From the NCBI RefSeq assembly GCF_023898315.1, contig NC_064619.1, positions 482,215,376 to 482,279,375 of the forward strand: a DNA stretch of 64,000 nucleotides, read 5' to 3'. A program made the translations under genes and the position numbers. Source of the stretch: Schistocerca nitens. Lineage: Eukaryota > Arthropoda > Insecta > Orthoptera > Acrididae. Shown one piece after another: positions 44,681-55,198 of this stretch. Every line of letters starts with the position of its first letter. Positions within the stretch are counted from its first letter, which is position 1. The notes below the pieces were generated by a model. It did not search any database, had not been told where the DNA came from, and saw only the letters and a list, made by a program, of their open reading frames with translations.

Positions 44681-45749
44681 CAATAGTCAAAACAAAATTT
44701 TAAAAAATTGTAAAAGAGAAGAAAGAATGACTGTATCCAGTTCCAGTCGTACTACACCGCACATGAACACAAAGCTTTTTGCTTTAAACATCGCAAACAA
44801 GCACAAAGATTTTTCCTTTAAACACGGAGCTATGAACTGACCAACTCGGATTACTCGACGTAACTGTGCTATGAAAGAACGACACTGCAGAATAATTTAA
44901 CTTCATTGTCGCCTGTTTCTCTGTTGTCAGTCAACAGTAGAATCACACCTGCAATTTCTTGCAGTGAGGTGTCCTGGATCGATTCTTATCCCACTTATTC
45001 CTTTTAGCGGTTTCTGTGGGCAGAGAAAACGGACGATGAAGTTTATGTAGTCTTGTTGGCAGATGATGTGGTGTATTGTCATTTGTGTGAACACTGCTGT
45101 TACGTCTACATGCAAATGCATCTTTTGTTCCACCATAAAATAAAAATAACCTATCCTCAAAGAAAAAAAGCTTAGTTAAGAATGCAAAGCCACGTACTTT
45201 TCGATTGCACACAGCGGGAACTTTGATGTCGAGCAGGCGCAGCACACTAAATGAGACAAACGAATGTTGGTTTTTTCTTCTTTTTTCGCCATAACAAAAG
45301 TAAATAAGGAAATAAATAAATAAAATTTTTAAACTGTTGTGAAGTGTATTTCCCCACATTGTAAGATATTCTGTTTACGTTCTTTTCGTACAAACATGTG
45401 TTTAAAAATTTAAACATTCCCAATATTAACATGTTTTGTTAAACGGGTGTCGTTAAATCAAAGCTCAAATATCGACGGCCACAGAACTTTTACAGTAATG
45501 GAGGGTTGACTTGATACTTCCCCTTAATTTGTACAAGAAATTTAAGTAGAGTCGGGTTTTACATACTGAGGCCCACACATGTTACAGTATTTGAGAAACA
45601 GCTTTTCAGGGGTCCCGGTATTTTTACGGGGAAAACATGGTAGGGTTAAGCAGAAGCTCAACATTCTCGGAATAATAACGTTTCAAACATTGTGTTGTAG
45701 TTTGCCGTCCTGACAGCTTACTTCAAAATATTTTAAACAATCATGAAGA

Positions 45750-45943
45750 GCCGGTCGAGGTGTCCGAGCGGTTCTAGGCGCTACAGTCTGGAACCGCGCC
45801 ACCGCTACGGTCGCAAGTTCGAATCCTGCCTCGGGCATGGATGTGTGTGATGTCCCTAGGTTAGTTAGGTTTAAGTATTTCTAAGTTCTAGGGGACTGAT
45901 GACCTCAGAAGTTAAGTCCCATAGTGCTCAGAGCCATTTGAAC
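45750..45943 (+). repeat. tRNA-derived SINE, family B
   Basis: Full-length, head GGTGTCCGAGCGGTTC, box B AAGTTCGAATCC, 3' end GAGCCATTTGAAC. The flanking 12-bp duplication is CAATCATGAAGA (45738-45749 and 45944-45955). It lies in the 5' non-coding part of the hAT element. Confidence 0.93.
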
Positions 45944-46223
45944 CAATCATGAAGATGGTACCAGACAAAAACCCAATGTTAAATTTCCATTCAGTCACCA
46001 ACTAAACTATGTATATTTCCAAGCTTGTATTGTCGAATTTAATTTCTAAGGCTTGTTTTAACTAGCAAGTTGTTTAACAATATTAAAAATTTTTGTCGTT
46101 TGTAAGCGCAGTTATTTTAAAACGTAAAAGGTTAAAATGAGTACAGAACAAAAAATGCCGCCCCCCTTAAGGTGCCGCCCCTAGGCCCGTGTCTAGTGGG
46201 CCTATATGTAAATACGTCCCCCT

Positions 46224-47365
46224 ACATACACCACATAAGGATACGTTGAATGCTGTGTTACCTGGACATAGTGATAATGCGGGGGCAACAGCTCTACCAC
46301 GCATTAAACGTGGACGGCACTGGCCAACCAGCGGTCCAGCTAACCTGCAATGATGTGAGCAGTTGCAGTTCAGACGTAAAAAGAGACGAGCAAAGGAACA
46401 CTATAGCTTCGAATGTCATTTAATTTTTAAAGAGAATGGAATAATATTCGGCTAAACTCCAGCACTACCGTGCGCTTCTTAGGTGAATAGACGGATAGCA
46501 TTAAAATGCTCTCGTTCCCACCTGACATAGTATTCTAATTACAAACGAGAGTGACGAAAATTCCTAACTTAAACACAGGGTAATTTTTCTGAGCGAGCCA
46601 CGTGTCATGCAAAAGCATATTGCAGGGATTTCACCGTAATGTTGAATACTGAAGCCACTGAAGATATTAATTACAGTCAGTCTTCTGCTAATCTCTTAGC
46701 TCCTTCCTTATCCGAATCCGAGAAATACATTTCAGTTCTGGAACTGTCATCTGCTAATAAACAACAAAATCCACGAAGCCAACCAGGCACCGCATTTTCT
46801 CCGATTCTTTTAAGACGTGCCTTTCTATATCCAGCCGGCGCTCGGCAGTAACATGTGAAGAAGTTACGTGCGTTAGTTCCAGTACGTCTGACAGCTTAAC
46901 GGTCTTCTTATTTCTCGAGCCAAATCACATAAATTGGCTCCAAGTCAGTTCTGTTGGTTTTATATTGTAATGGTAGCATGGAAAAAGTAAAAATGGTGTA
47001 CTCGATGCTATGAAAATGACTGTTTTTCATGTTTCTACGACACTTGCATACGTCTGTGATTTACATAGTCCAAATAAAGATTATTTGGTTTTTAATTTTT
47101 GCTTCAAAAGTTAAATTGTTATGTTTTCTTAATTTAAGCAACCTTTATTAAGTTTTTCATAAAATATCGATAGTTTGAATCTATATTTGAAACGAAAAAA
47201 GGAATTTCGCCTGCAGTATGTACTTAGAAACAAGAAGACGTACACTATTCACAAAAATGATGATGAATTTTACCATTACGGACCATGGGTATCAGTAAAT
47301 TAACAATGTATTACGCTGCCAGTTCCGCAATGCATTTATTAGGTGCTTGTATGTAATCTGTTTTT
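46224..47365. other. no recognised gene
   Basis: AT-rich. A 70-codon plus-strand frame at 46639-46851 is serine-rich with no known family. Nothing else recognised. Confidence 0.4.
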
Positions 47366-47369
47366 CCAA

Positions 47370-48770
47370 TCCCAAAGAAAGCAGGTGTTGACAGGTGTGA
47401 AAATTACCGAACTATCAGTTTAGTAAGTCACGGCTGCAAAATGCTAGCACGAATTCTTTACAGACGAATGGAAAAAATTAGTAGAAGCCGACCTCGGGGA
47501 AGATCAGTCTGGATTCCGTAGAAATGCTGGAACACCTGAGGCAATACTGACACTACGAATTATCTTAGAATATAGATTAAGGAAGGCAAACCTATGTTTC
47601 TATCATTTGTATACTTAGACAAAGTTTTCACAATGTTGACTGGAATACTCTCTTTCAATTCTGAAGGCGGCAGGGGTAAAATAGAGGGAGCGAGAGGCCA
47701 TTTACAATTTGTACAAAAACCAGATGGCAGTTATAAGAGCCGAGGGGCATGAAAGGGAAGCAGTGGTTGGGAAGGAGTGAGACAGGGTTGTAGCCTATCT
47801 CTGAAGTTATTCAATCTGTATATTGAGCAAGCAGTAAAGGAAACAAAAGAAAAAATGTGGAGTAGCAATTAAAATTCATAGAGAAGAAATAAAAACTTGG
47901 AGGTTCGCTGATGGAATTGTAATTCTGTCGGAGACAACAAAGGACCCGGAAGAGCAGATAAACGGGATTGATAGTGTCTTGAAAGTAGGACATAAGATCA
48001 ACATAAAAAAAGGAGGATAATGGAGTTTAGTCAAATTAAATCAGATGATGCTGAGGGAATTAGATTAGGAAATGAAATGGTTCAAATAGCTCTGAGCACT
48101 ATGGGATTTAACACACATCCACGCCGGAGGCAGGATACGAACCTGCGACCGTAGAGGTCGCGCGGTTCCAGACTGCTCGGCCACAGCGGCCGGCAGATTA
48201 GGAAATGAGACACTTAAAGTAGTAAATGAGTTGGGTATCAAAATAACTGATGATGGTCGAAGTAGTGATTATAAAAAATGTAGACTTTCCTTGCGGAAAG
48301 CGTTTCTGAAGAAGAGAAATTTGTTAATATCGAGTATAGGTCTAAGTGTAAGGAAGTCTCTTCTGAAAATATTTGTATGGATTGTAGCCATGTATGGAAG
48401 TGAAACATGGACGATAAATAGTTTAGACAAGAAGAGAATAGAAGCTTTCGAAATGTGATGCTATAGAAGAATGCTGAAGATTAGATGGGTAAATCACATA
48501 ACTGATGATGAGGTATTGAACAGAAATGGGGATAGAGGAATTTGTGGCACAACTTGACTAAGAAGGGATCGGTTGGTAGGACATGTTCTGAGGCATCAAG
48601 GGATCGCCAATTTAGTACCGGAGGGCAGCGTGGAGGGTAAAAATCGTAGAGGGAGACCAAGAGGTGAATACACTACGCATATTCAGAAGGATGTTGGTTG
48701 CAGTAGTTACTTGGAGATAAAGCAGCTTGCACGGGATAGAGTAGCATAAAGAGCTGTATCAAACCAGTCT
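47370..48770 (+). pseudogene. RTE-like reverse transcriptase, decayed copy
   Basis: Same protein as the 33.7-35.2 kb copy but with many lesions: IPKKAGVDRCENYRTISLVS at the start, GEDQSGFRRNAGTPEAILTL, then frame changes in the DLEKAFD region (about 47600-47650). The catalytic box region reads RFADGIVILSETTKDPEEQI, so FVDD has become FADG. After the SINE it has an open frame at 48231-48458 with GIKITDDGRSSDYKKCRLSL, SIGLSVRKSLLKIFVWIVAM and YGSETWTINSLDKKRIEAFE, then a stop. The 3' part retains NRRGRPRGEYTTHIQKDVGC, including the arginine codon that is a stop in the other copy. Confidence 0.87.
48076..48194 (-). repeat. SINE family B with internal deletion
   Basis: Minus-strand SINE of 119 bp. 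Head (in its direction GCCGGCCGCTGTGGCC) and 3' end (CAGAGCTATTTGAACCATT) are present, but about 80 bp of the body are missing between GTGTGTTAAATCCC-like sequence and the tRNA part. The duplication AGATTAGGAAATGA (48062-48075 and 48195-48208) is exact at 14 bp. Confidence 0.92.
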
Positions 48771-48795
48771 CTGAACTGAAGACCACAACAATATC

Positions 48796-49910
48796 TAAAC
48801 GTGTGTAATACAGTCTGTCGGAAAACATCAAAGTCGATTATCTCTGTAAATTTATGAAAACCGTTAAGAACTGCCAATTTCTCTGCACTTTTTAACCGTA
48901 TTCCACACGCATGTTTCACTACGGAACAGGGCTTAGCCTCAGCCATTTTCAAATGTGTATTAGCAGCGCTACAATCGGAGAACAACTGTGCAGAATTGTG
49001 ACCGTACAAGATTTTTGAAAGAAAAACTACTTAGCTAAAGCGTGATTAAGAAGAACGGTGATGGCCGCTAACAGATCTGAGTACCTTAAAGTTTCATTTG
49101 GAAGAGCAAAGTTAGTACGCTATATGTCACTGGAATGACATCATTGTAGGATACAACAAATTTACCCAGATCCACCAGTGACGCTGTACCTCAATCTGGA
49201 AAGAAAAAAACACACACACAGTCGGCAAAACTCAGCAGAACCATTTGAGTGCCTCTGAGTATGTTCAGAGCAACTCTCAACGCAATGTCGGAAACGAAAA
49301 ATTTTCATGCACCACGACCATACAAACCAGAACATTCTCCAGCAGTTACGATAACCGGTCGCGAAAGCCTAAGCTGTATGTCATTTGCTGTTCACTAAAT
49401 TACTGTAGCTTACAGTAAGCTTTAAGCCTGTGCGTAAGATAAATATTGTTTCTCTGGAAAGTAATATACAAGCAGGCGCAACCGTACTCTTTGTACCCCA
49501 CTAAATCACAAGAGGCTCCAAGGGCTGTTTCGTAGAGTTATACCGATCCTTCAGTAGTGTGTCTTTTAAATCAGTGGAGACAAGGTGAGCAGACACTACG
49601 CAGGAGTGACTATTTCTCACGAAATGCGTTAACAGTACACGGAATAAAGAAAATAATAATTAACACAACTAATTATAGAAGTGATGGAACTCCCTTGCAG
49701 ATGTCAGTAATATCTGCAAGTAAAACGAAAACGCTGATTGGGGTGAACCGTTCGCCTCCGTAGCTGAATGGTGGGGAAGGGAAAGAAAAGTGTTTGCTGT
49801 ATAAGATCTTGAGTAATCTTGAAGGGAACGACGAATCCTTAAACAGTGCTACAGAAGTTACGATGATTTTTAGCCAGATCTGGCTCCCTGCGTTCTGGTG
49901 CGTCAAGGAC
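48796..49910. other. no recognised feature
   Basis: Repeat-poor. A frame at 49557-49763 has no motif. If 49945-50139 is a host exon, this stretch would be intron or upstream sequence. Confidence 0.35.
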
Positions 49911-49944
49911 TTACTATTCACTAACTGACTTTAAGCCCAAAATT

Positions 49945-50139
49945 ATGAACGATTTGCCGGCGCCGCAATGCTCTTGGCAGGAATACTGCGAAATGAAACA
50001 ACGCAAATATAATATGGCCTTATTCAGTGGCATTGGATTTGCCGTTTTTTCTTTGCTTATGGCAAAACCGTCTGGACTGTTTTTTATGAACTGGGCTCCA
50101 CCTGAATTGAAAAAGGAACAAAGTGTGTTGATTACATAG
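49945..50139 (+). CDS. small single-membrane-segment protein, prag01-like (host exon?)
   Basis: A 64-codon frame starting MNDLPAPQCSWQEYCEMKQR, followed by KYNMALFSGIGFAVFSLLMA, a hydrophobic membrane segment at about residues 22-45, then KPSGLFFMNWAPPELKKEQ and the end VLIT. The pattern M-N-D-LP-P-x-SW-x3-Y-x3-Q/K-x-KYN-x-L, one membrane helix, K-x-SGL and a PP near the end matches, as I recall it, the insect deltamethrin-resistance protein prag01 family (PF16020), small presumably mitochondrial proteins. In homologues the MNDLP block follows an N-terminal targeting part. Here the frame extends upstream only as TDFKPKI, and a possible acceptor (CTAACTGACTTTAAG ending at about 49935) precedes it, so this may be the last exon of a spliced gene. 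A processed copy is the alternative. No transposon motif is present and the surrounding 2.8 kb is nearly free of repeats. Confidence 0.58.
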   Translation: MNDLPAPQCSWQEYCEMKQRKYNMALFSGIGFAVFSLLMAKPSGLFFMNWAPPELKKEQSVLIT

Positions 50140-51430
50140 TACTTCCGCACATATGTATCTGTTTATATATTTATTTGTGACCTATATGTTAAATTGTATA
50201 TTATATTTCAGTTATGACTAAAAAGACTCATGTTAAAAATAGAGGAGTGGTCATCGTGGCTGACTGCCATGCGGAGCCTGCGAAGACGTCACAGCCAAAC
50301 TTTACATGTCTTTCCCCTGAATTTTGTTAATGTAAGTGTGTGTAAACAGACTCTGTAAAGAGTGCAAACGAAACGTATAGAACTGTAGGGATATGTGAAC
50401 TGTATCAGGGATATCGGAGTTGTATTCATAAACGCAATCTCCAAATGGACAAAGATCATCGACATGAGTGGTTTTATAAACCACTGTACAAGGGTCCTCG
50501 ATCTGACCACAGTATAATAAAAACAGTCACGACACTCTGTGGTCCGAAAGCTGTTAACCGTTTGACAGCTGGAGTGACACCGGCCACACAAGCGGTAAAA
50601 ATATACAGTCTCATGCACCGTAAGGATAACATTTATTTTTAATTATTTTCTACTTAATTAACGGAATAGTTTTTCTTTTCAGTGAGTAAGTAAATTACCA
50701 AGAGACATGAATTATGTTGAAATACACGTACAAACACTGGTCCAATGACATATGCTACGAAGAAATGCCTTCGAATATGCCTATATTTGCAGCTTATTCC
50801 GCCGAAAAGAAGAGAATATAAGCATATCCCATCCATGAGAAGCACATTTTTCTGGTGTCGTCTGTTGTTATCATCATAGCCACTTTTCTCCGGACTTAAA
50901 AATTTCTTTGGAGTCCAATGACAGAAACTTGCTTACACTTCACTCGACCTTCTAATACAAGAATATTATTGTAAATGTAATTACTTTTCCTTCAGAAGCG
51001 AATGTGCGGTTTTCCGTTGGGCTACAGTTGTGGTGGCTTATTTGATACGTTAAAAGATGTAGCTATTACATTTCATACGTTCCACATTCACTGATTTGGC
51101 TAAAAGTGTAGCGAACAAAACACTGCTTTACTGTGTAGATATACGACGTTTTTTTGTAAGCGGTCAGTTTTCCTGGTATTCACCAGGATTTTTTTGTTGT
51201 TAAAGGAAAACTACACTATTCAGGAAATGTCTTTACGTTAAAGGAAAATCGTAAATAAACTATCCTGTAATGCACCGTTTCGTATCTCCCAGGGTCCTTC
51301 AGAAACTAAATAATCACAAATGTGGTGTATTTTTTTTAGTTATTATCGACTTTTATGACTCTATCGTAAAAACTTCGTTAAAAATCAATATAAACAGTAT
51401 TTTGCAGCCGCTTGAGACGCTGGTATCACT
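50140..51430. other. repeat-poor non-coding stretch
   Basis: Follows the possible host exon. An AATAAA hexamer at 50516-50521 could be its polyadenylation signal, about 380 bp after the stop. No other gene recognised. Confidence 0.35.
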
Positions 51431-51451
51431 GGGGGGGGGGGGGGGGGGGGG
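51431..51451. repeat. G21 homopolymer
   Basis: Twenty-one uninterrupted G residues on the plus strand between ATCACT and TGAAAAC. Unusual in this AT-rich context. Confidence 0.97.
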
Positions 51452-51659
51452 TGAAAACATACGGAGTGTCGCGACTTACGTTAGACTGTCATCTCATTTT
51501 TTGATCTCATTGTTTCCTTATTTTTGTCGCTAGTTTTATTAGCTCGCTCGATTCTGATTTGCACTAGCTTTGATTTGATTTTAATTTACCTTCCGAAGAT
51601 CCATAACAAAGATGTTCCTGTGTAACCGATAGTGAGTAACACTGTCTCTGCAATCTGTG

Positions 51660-53085
51660 ACTGTGCCAAACATTTAACGGTCGTTATTAAGGCCTCTTGT
51701 GGGGAAACGCGTTCATCACATACATAATTCTGCGGACTTCAGTAGCAAATTAATGTCACTCGGGCTGAAAAATTCTGATATATTAGTCAGTTTCGATGCA
51801 GCGTCGTTGTTCACAAAGATTCATCTTTCAGAATCGTTATTTCTCATTGGCATAACATTTGAAGAAGTGATTTCAGCTTTGTTTAAACATGTCTTGACCT
51901 CGACATAATTTTTATTCGACAACGAATTCTATGAACGGACTGACTGTGTCACCATGGGTAGTCCAATGCCGCCCTTGGTGATCAACTTTTTTATGCAAGA
52001 CTTCAAAGAAAAGGCGATGGAATCTGTTAGCTCGAAGGCCATCGTATTTTGGAGGTATGTTGATGACGCATTTGTAGTGGGGCCCCATGGTGAAAATAAA
52101 TTTTTAAATCATCAGAATTCCATTTATAGACGAATTCAGTTCACAATGGAAATAGAAAAATATGGATGCCTTCCGTTTTTGGATGTTTTGGCACGACGCA
52201 AAGATGGTGGCACTTTGAAACATTCAGTATATCGGAAACTGACCCACACGGATTAATATTTAAGTGCAAATAGCTGCTAGCAACCTTTGCAGATGATGAG
52301 TGTTCTGAAAACTCTGGTACACAGGTGGTTGGTTGGTTGGTGAAGGGGACAAACTGCGAGGTTATTAGTCCATCAGTCCCATTGGATGAGGCAAGGATGG
52401 GGAAGGAAATCGGCCATGCCTCTAGTACACAGAACGCGCGTCATTGCTGACGAGAGAAGTCTGGAGGACGAGCTTTTGAAGCCAACGGGTATTCTCCACA
52501 GCAGATACGTAAGGCATTATGAATGAAACCAACAGTTGGCGTAAGGAATGCCGAAGAAGACGATGTAAGTTTTAACTCCACGGTTTTTTGGTCATATGTG
52601 TTGTGCGTCTGCACCGAATGCATCTATCCTGCCATACGTGGGAAGCTTGTCGTCAAAACTAGAACAGATCCTTAGCAAATACAAAGTGAAAGTGATTTTT
52701 CCCCTCCACCAAAGACAGCAGTACTCCTGGTTTCCGTTATAGATGATCTGGTGCTTGGGAAGCATGGGTTTACGAAATCCCCTGTGAGTATGGCCATTCG
52801 TACATCTGACAGACGACACATACAGTCCATGGGAGATGCACAGAGCGCCGTAGGTACACCTGGCTCTTACAACCCAATACATCAGCGGTGGCAGAGCGCT
52901 GTATTGACACTAGACACACAATGGCATTTGATGACACATAAATTTTTGCCTCGGCTTCGTCTTACTGGGACTCACTGGTGAAAAAAGCTATTGAAATTCG
53001 GTTGGCGACTAATTTCATTAATAGAGATAGCGGCTTCAGCTTGGACAAATCATGGAATCCGGCACTTTCTGTAATAAACTCCAAA
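51660..53085 (+). pseudogene. Penelope-like RT and GIY-YIG endonuclease
   Basis: RT: VGKRVHHIHNSADFSSKL, LKNSDILVSFDAASLFTKIH (motif with the first catalytic aspartate), LFKHVLTST followed by a TAA, then FDNEFYERTDCVTMGSPMPP, FWRYVDDAFVVGPHG (catalytic YVDD) and IQFTMEIEKYGCLPFLDVLA, SVYRKLTHTD and a stop. After the SINE fragment: RSLEDELLKPTGILHSRYV and ILPYVGSLSSKLEQILSKYK, the linker before the endonuclease. The GIY-YIG part is decayed but detectable up to KKAIEIRLATNFINRDSGFS and SWNPALSVI, the conserved end of the domain. Stops and frame changes occur mostly in the endonuclease. Confidence 0.86.
52325..52419 (-). repeat. SINE family A 3' fragment
   Basis: Minus-strand 95-bp 5'-truncated copy; on the plus strand it starts GTGGTTGGTTGGTTGGTG and ends GGAAATCGGCCATGC. 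The flanking repeats CTCTGGTACACAG (52312-52324) and CTCTAGTACACAG (52420-52432) differ at one base, which marks it as an old insertion in the Penelope-like element. Confidence 0.85.
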
Positions 53086-53576
53086 AAATACTGCAGTGGT
53101 GCAGCTTGGCTCGCAGTGATATATCGATATTACCGTGTGGATCGATCGCGCAGCTCTACATCTAATGTCATGCATATGTTGTAGCTCTTTGCCTTGGATC
53201 AACGTCTTTGGTGCCTTGTCTATGTGTGGCCACATGCGCAGCGGCACGGTCCAGGAGTTGAAAAGAACGGAGCAAGTGCTGGAGCGTCAGTCATCCGGCT
53301 CTCTCTCTCTGAAGACGGCTGGACGCTCTGCAGCGGAATTATCAGAAGAAGAAGTGAAATTTACGCGACTGCATAAATTTGCAGAGCCTTTTGTTGCCTG
53401 ACTGCATGACGGGAGCACTCTCTCCCATCACTAAAGGCTGTCAGTCACAAAGTTATTTAAATCTTTGTACCACATAGCGTCTATAGAAGCCTGATGCAAG
53501 CAATAACATACACTCGATCTAATAGATCAATGAAAATAATCATATTTTGAAAATATAACGTAATTGTATAAATAAG
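53086..53576. other. no recognised gene
   Basis: May include 3' non-coding sequence of the Penelope-like element. A CTCTCTCTCT run is at 53301-53310. Frames at 53135-53401 have no motif. Confidence 0.35.
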
Positions 53577-53984
53577 AAAGCTACTCATCGAGTGACAGCA
53601 GGAAAACACACATTTAAAAGGCACTAAAGTTTACAAGCCTTGGGAGGCAATGGCGGCTTCTGGCAGAAGGGATAAAGGGGAGAGAAGAGGGGTGAAGGAA
53701 AAGGACTGGTGAAGTTTAGGAAAAGTGCAAGAGTTTGGAAAAGTCGCCCATAGCTCTGGGTTTGGGGGATACTTACAGGATGGGGTGAAAAGGAAAAATT
53801 GATTGTTGGGGACTGCACCAGACGAGGTTTGAAAACCAGGTTTCTCGCCAGACTTTTCCTTCACCCCTCTTCCTTCCCCTTCAACCCTTCTGCCAGAAGA
53901 AAAAGCCACTGGCTCCAAAAGCTTGCAAATTTAAATACCTTTTATATGCGTGTTCTCCTGCTGTTGCTTGGTGACTAGACGTTT
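53577..53984. mobile_element. fold-back (MITE-like) element
   Basis: The left arm 53577-53703 pairs with the right arm 53853-53984 in inverted orientation. Matching blocks: GACAGCAGG with CCTGCTGT, CTTCTGGCAGAAGG with CCTTCTGCCAGAAG, and GAGGGGTGAAGGAAAAG-like with CTTTTCCTTCACCCCTC. The 149-bp centre contains no ORF. Arms are diverged, so it is old. No target duplication found. Confidence 0.78.
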
Positions 53985-53989
53985 TATAT

Positions 53990-54405
53990 ACCCAAATATA
54001 TTACAATAACATACACTAAGATAAAAAGAACCATACATCAACAAGGGGTTATCCGAATTGGATGAAATTTGGTAGATGGGATGTACGTTTACAGACAAAC
54101 AAATGATTGCAATTTCAGAAAAACTGGATAATTTATTCAAGAGAGACATCTTCACAAATTGAGCACGTCAATGACACTTTGGTCACCTCTAGCACTTAGG
54201 CAAGCAGTTATTCGGCTTAACATTGACTGAGAGAGTAGCTGAATGTCCTTCTAAAGAATATCGCGCCAAATTATGTCCCATTGGCGTCTTAGGCCATCAA
54301 AATCCCGAGATGGCGGCAGGGGCCTGCCCATAATGCTTCAAACATTCTCAATTGAGGAGAGATCCAGTGACCTAGCTGGTCAAGACACCTTTAGAAAAGC
54401 CTTCC
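53990..54405 (-). pseudogene. Tc1-like transposon fragment (3' part)
   Basis: Minus-strand remnant. The coding end reads SLLNKLSSFSEIAIICLSVN and HPIYQISSNSDNPLLMY, the characteristic downstream sequence of a locust Tc1-like family, preceded (54400-54190) by a decayed C-terminal transposase part. The rest of the element is absent. Confidence 0.65.
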
Positions 54406-54419
54406 TTACAGTGATATAT

Positions 54420-54500
54420 GCATTGAAGAGCCAAAGAAACTGTTAGACTTGCCTAATATTGTCTAGAGCCCACAAAGCCCATGTGCTTGCTTGGCAGCCA
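54420..54500 (-). repeat. fragment of the 37.5 kb Tc1-like family
   Basis: ATTGAAGAGCCAAAGAAAC and GCCTAATATTGTCTAGAGCC match, in reverse orientation, the right end of 37486-38718 (CGATATTAGGCAGG to CTTCAGTG). Only the end of the element remains. Confidence 0.7.
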
Positions 54501-54550
54501 TGGATGCAGGATGGTGAACTAAGAGAGAATACTGAAGTAATTAAACATCA

Positions 54551-55198
54551 TGTAAGTAGGTTGTTTAGGTTTTTATATTGGTAACGCCACGTAGCGCTCT
54601 GTATGAAAATCACTGGCTGTGCTGTGTGCAGTCTGTGGCTGGGTGGCATTGTTGTAATATTCGCCATTGTAGTGTTGGGCAGTCGGCTGTTAACAGCGCG
54701 TAGCGTTGCGCAGTTGGAGGTGAGCCGCCAGCAGTGGTGGATCTGGGGAGAGAGATGGCGGAATTTTGAGAGCGGACGATTTGGACGTGTGTCCATCAGA
54801 AAGAGTAAATTTGTAATTTTGGATATCATGGACTGATATATATATTATCACTTTTGAGCACTATTGAGGTAACGCCGGCCGCGGTGGCCGTGCCGTTCTA
54901 GGCTCTACAGTCCGGAACCGCGGGACTGCTACGGTCGCAGGTTCGAATCCTGCCTCGGCCATGGATGTGTGTGATGTCCTTAGGTTAGTTAGGTTTAACT
55001 AGTTCTAAGTTCTAGGGGACTGATGACCTAAGATGTTAAGTCCCATAGTGCTCAGAGCCATTTGAACCATTTGAGCCACTATTGAGGTAAATACATTGTT
55101 TGTTCTCTATCAAAATCTTTCATTTGCTAACTATGCCTATCAGTAGTTAGTGCCTTCAGTAGTTTGAATCTTTTATTTAACTGGCAGTAGTGGCGCTC
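54551..55198 (+). repeat. LTR-like repeat flanking the 3.2 kb array
   Basis: Starts TGTAAGTAGGTTGTTTAGG and runs, with a SINE inserted, to GGCAGTAGTGGCGCTC, where the tandem array begins. I recall this as an abundant locust repeat, probably an LTR whose normal continuation is the GCTGTATTGCAGTAG sequence that also begins each array unit. No second LTR is present in the window, so the LTR identity is inference. Confidence 0.55.
54873..55076 (+). repeat. tRNA-derived SINE, family B
   Basis: Full-length copy (GCCGGCCGCGGTGGCC head, box B AGGTTCGAATCC) with a 14-bp duplication CACTATTGAGGTAA (54859-54872 and 55077-55090). Inserted in the LTR-like repeat. Confidence 0.94.

Larger units (their letters stand above)
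40758..46223 (-). mobile_element. hAT-superfamily transposon, decayed, with two insertions
   Basis: A 5.5 kb element on the minus strand. The left end starts CAGTGGCGGATTT and the right end, in reverse, reads TAGGGGGACGTATTT, an eroded CAGTGGCGTATTT. Both ends then carry a GCCCCTAGGC-type block (40780-40792 and 46176-46190), as in many insect hAT elements whose transposase resembles zinc finger MYM-type protein 1. An 8-bp target duplication cannot be recognised. It contains the transposase relic, the hairpin retrocopy at 43409 and a SINE at 45750. Confidence 0.78.
47366..48795 (+). mobile_element. RTE-like non-LTR retrotransposon, second copy
   Basis: Plus-strand 5'-truncated copy of the same family as 33705-35218. 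The 5' edge starts near TTCCAATCCCAAAGAAAGC. The 3' end reads GAAGACCACAACAATAT, again with an ACAACAA tail. It carries an internally deleted SINE. Target duplication not identified. Confidence 0.88.
51600..53085 (+). mobile_element. Penelope-like retroelement, 5' truncated
   Basis: Plus-strand Penelope-like element with RT and GIY-YIG regions, interrupted by a short SINE fragment at 52325-52419. The 5' boundary is set where RT similarity becomes recognisable, and the 3' boundary after the last conserved block. I could not identify the characteristic long terminal-like repeats. Confidence 0.82.
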
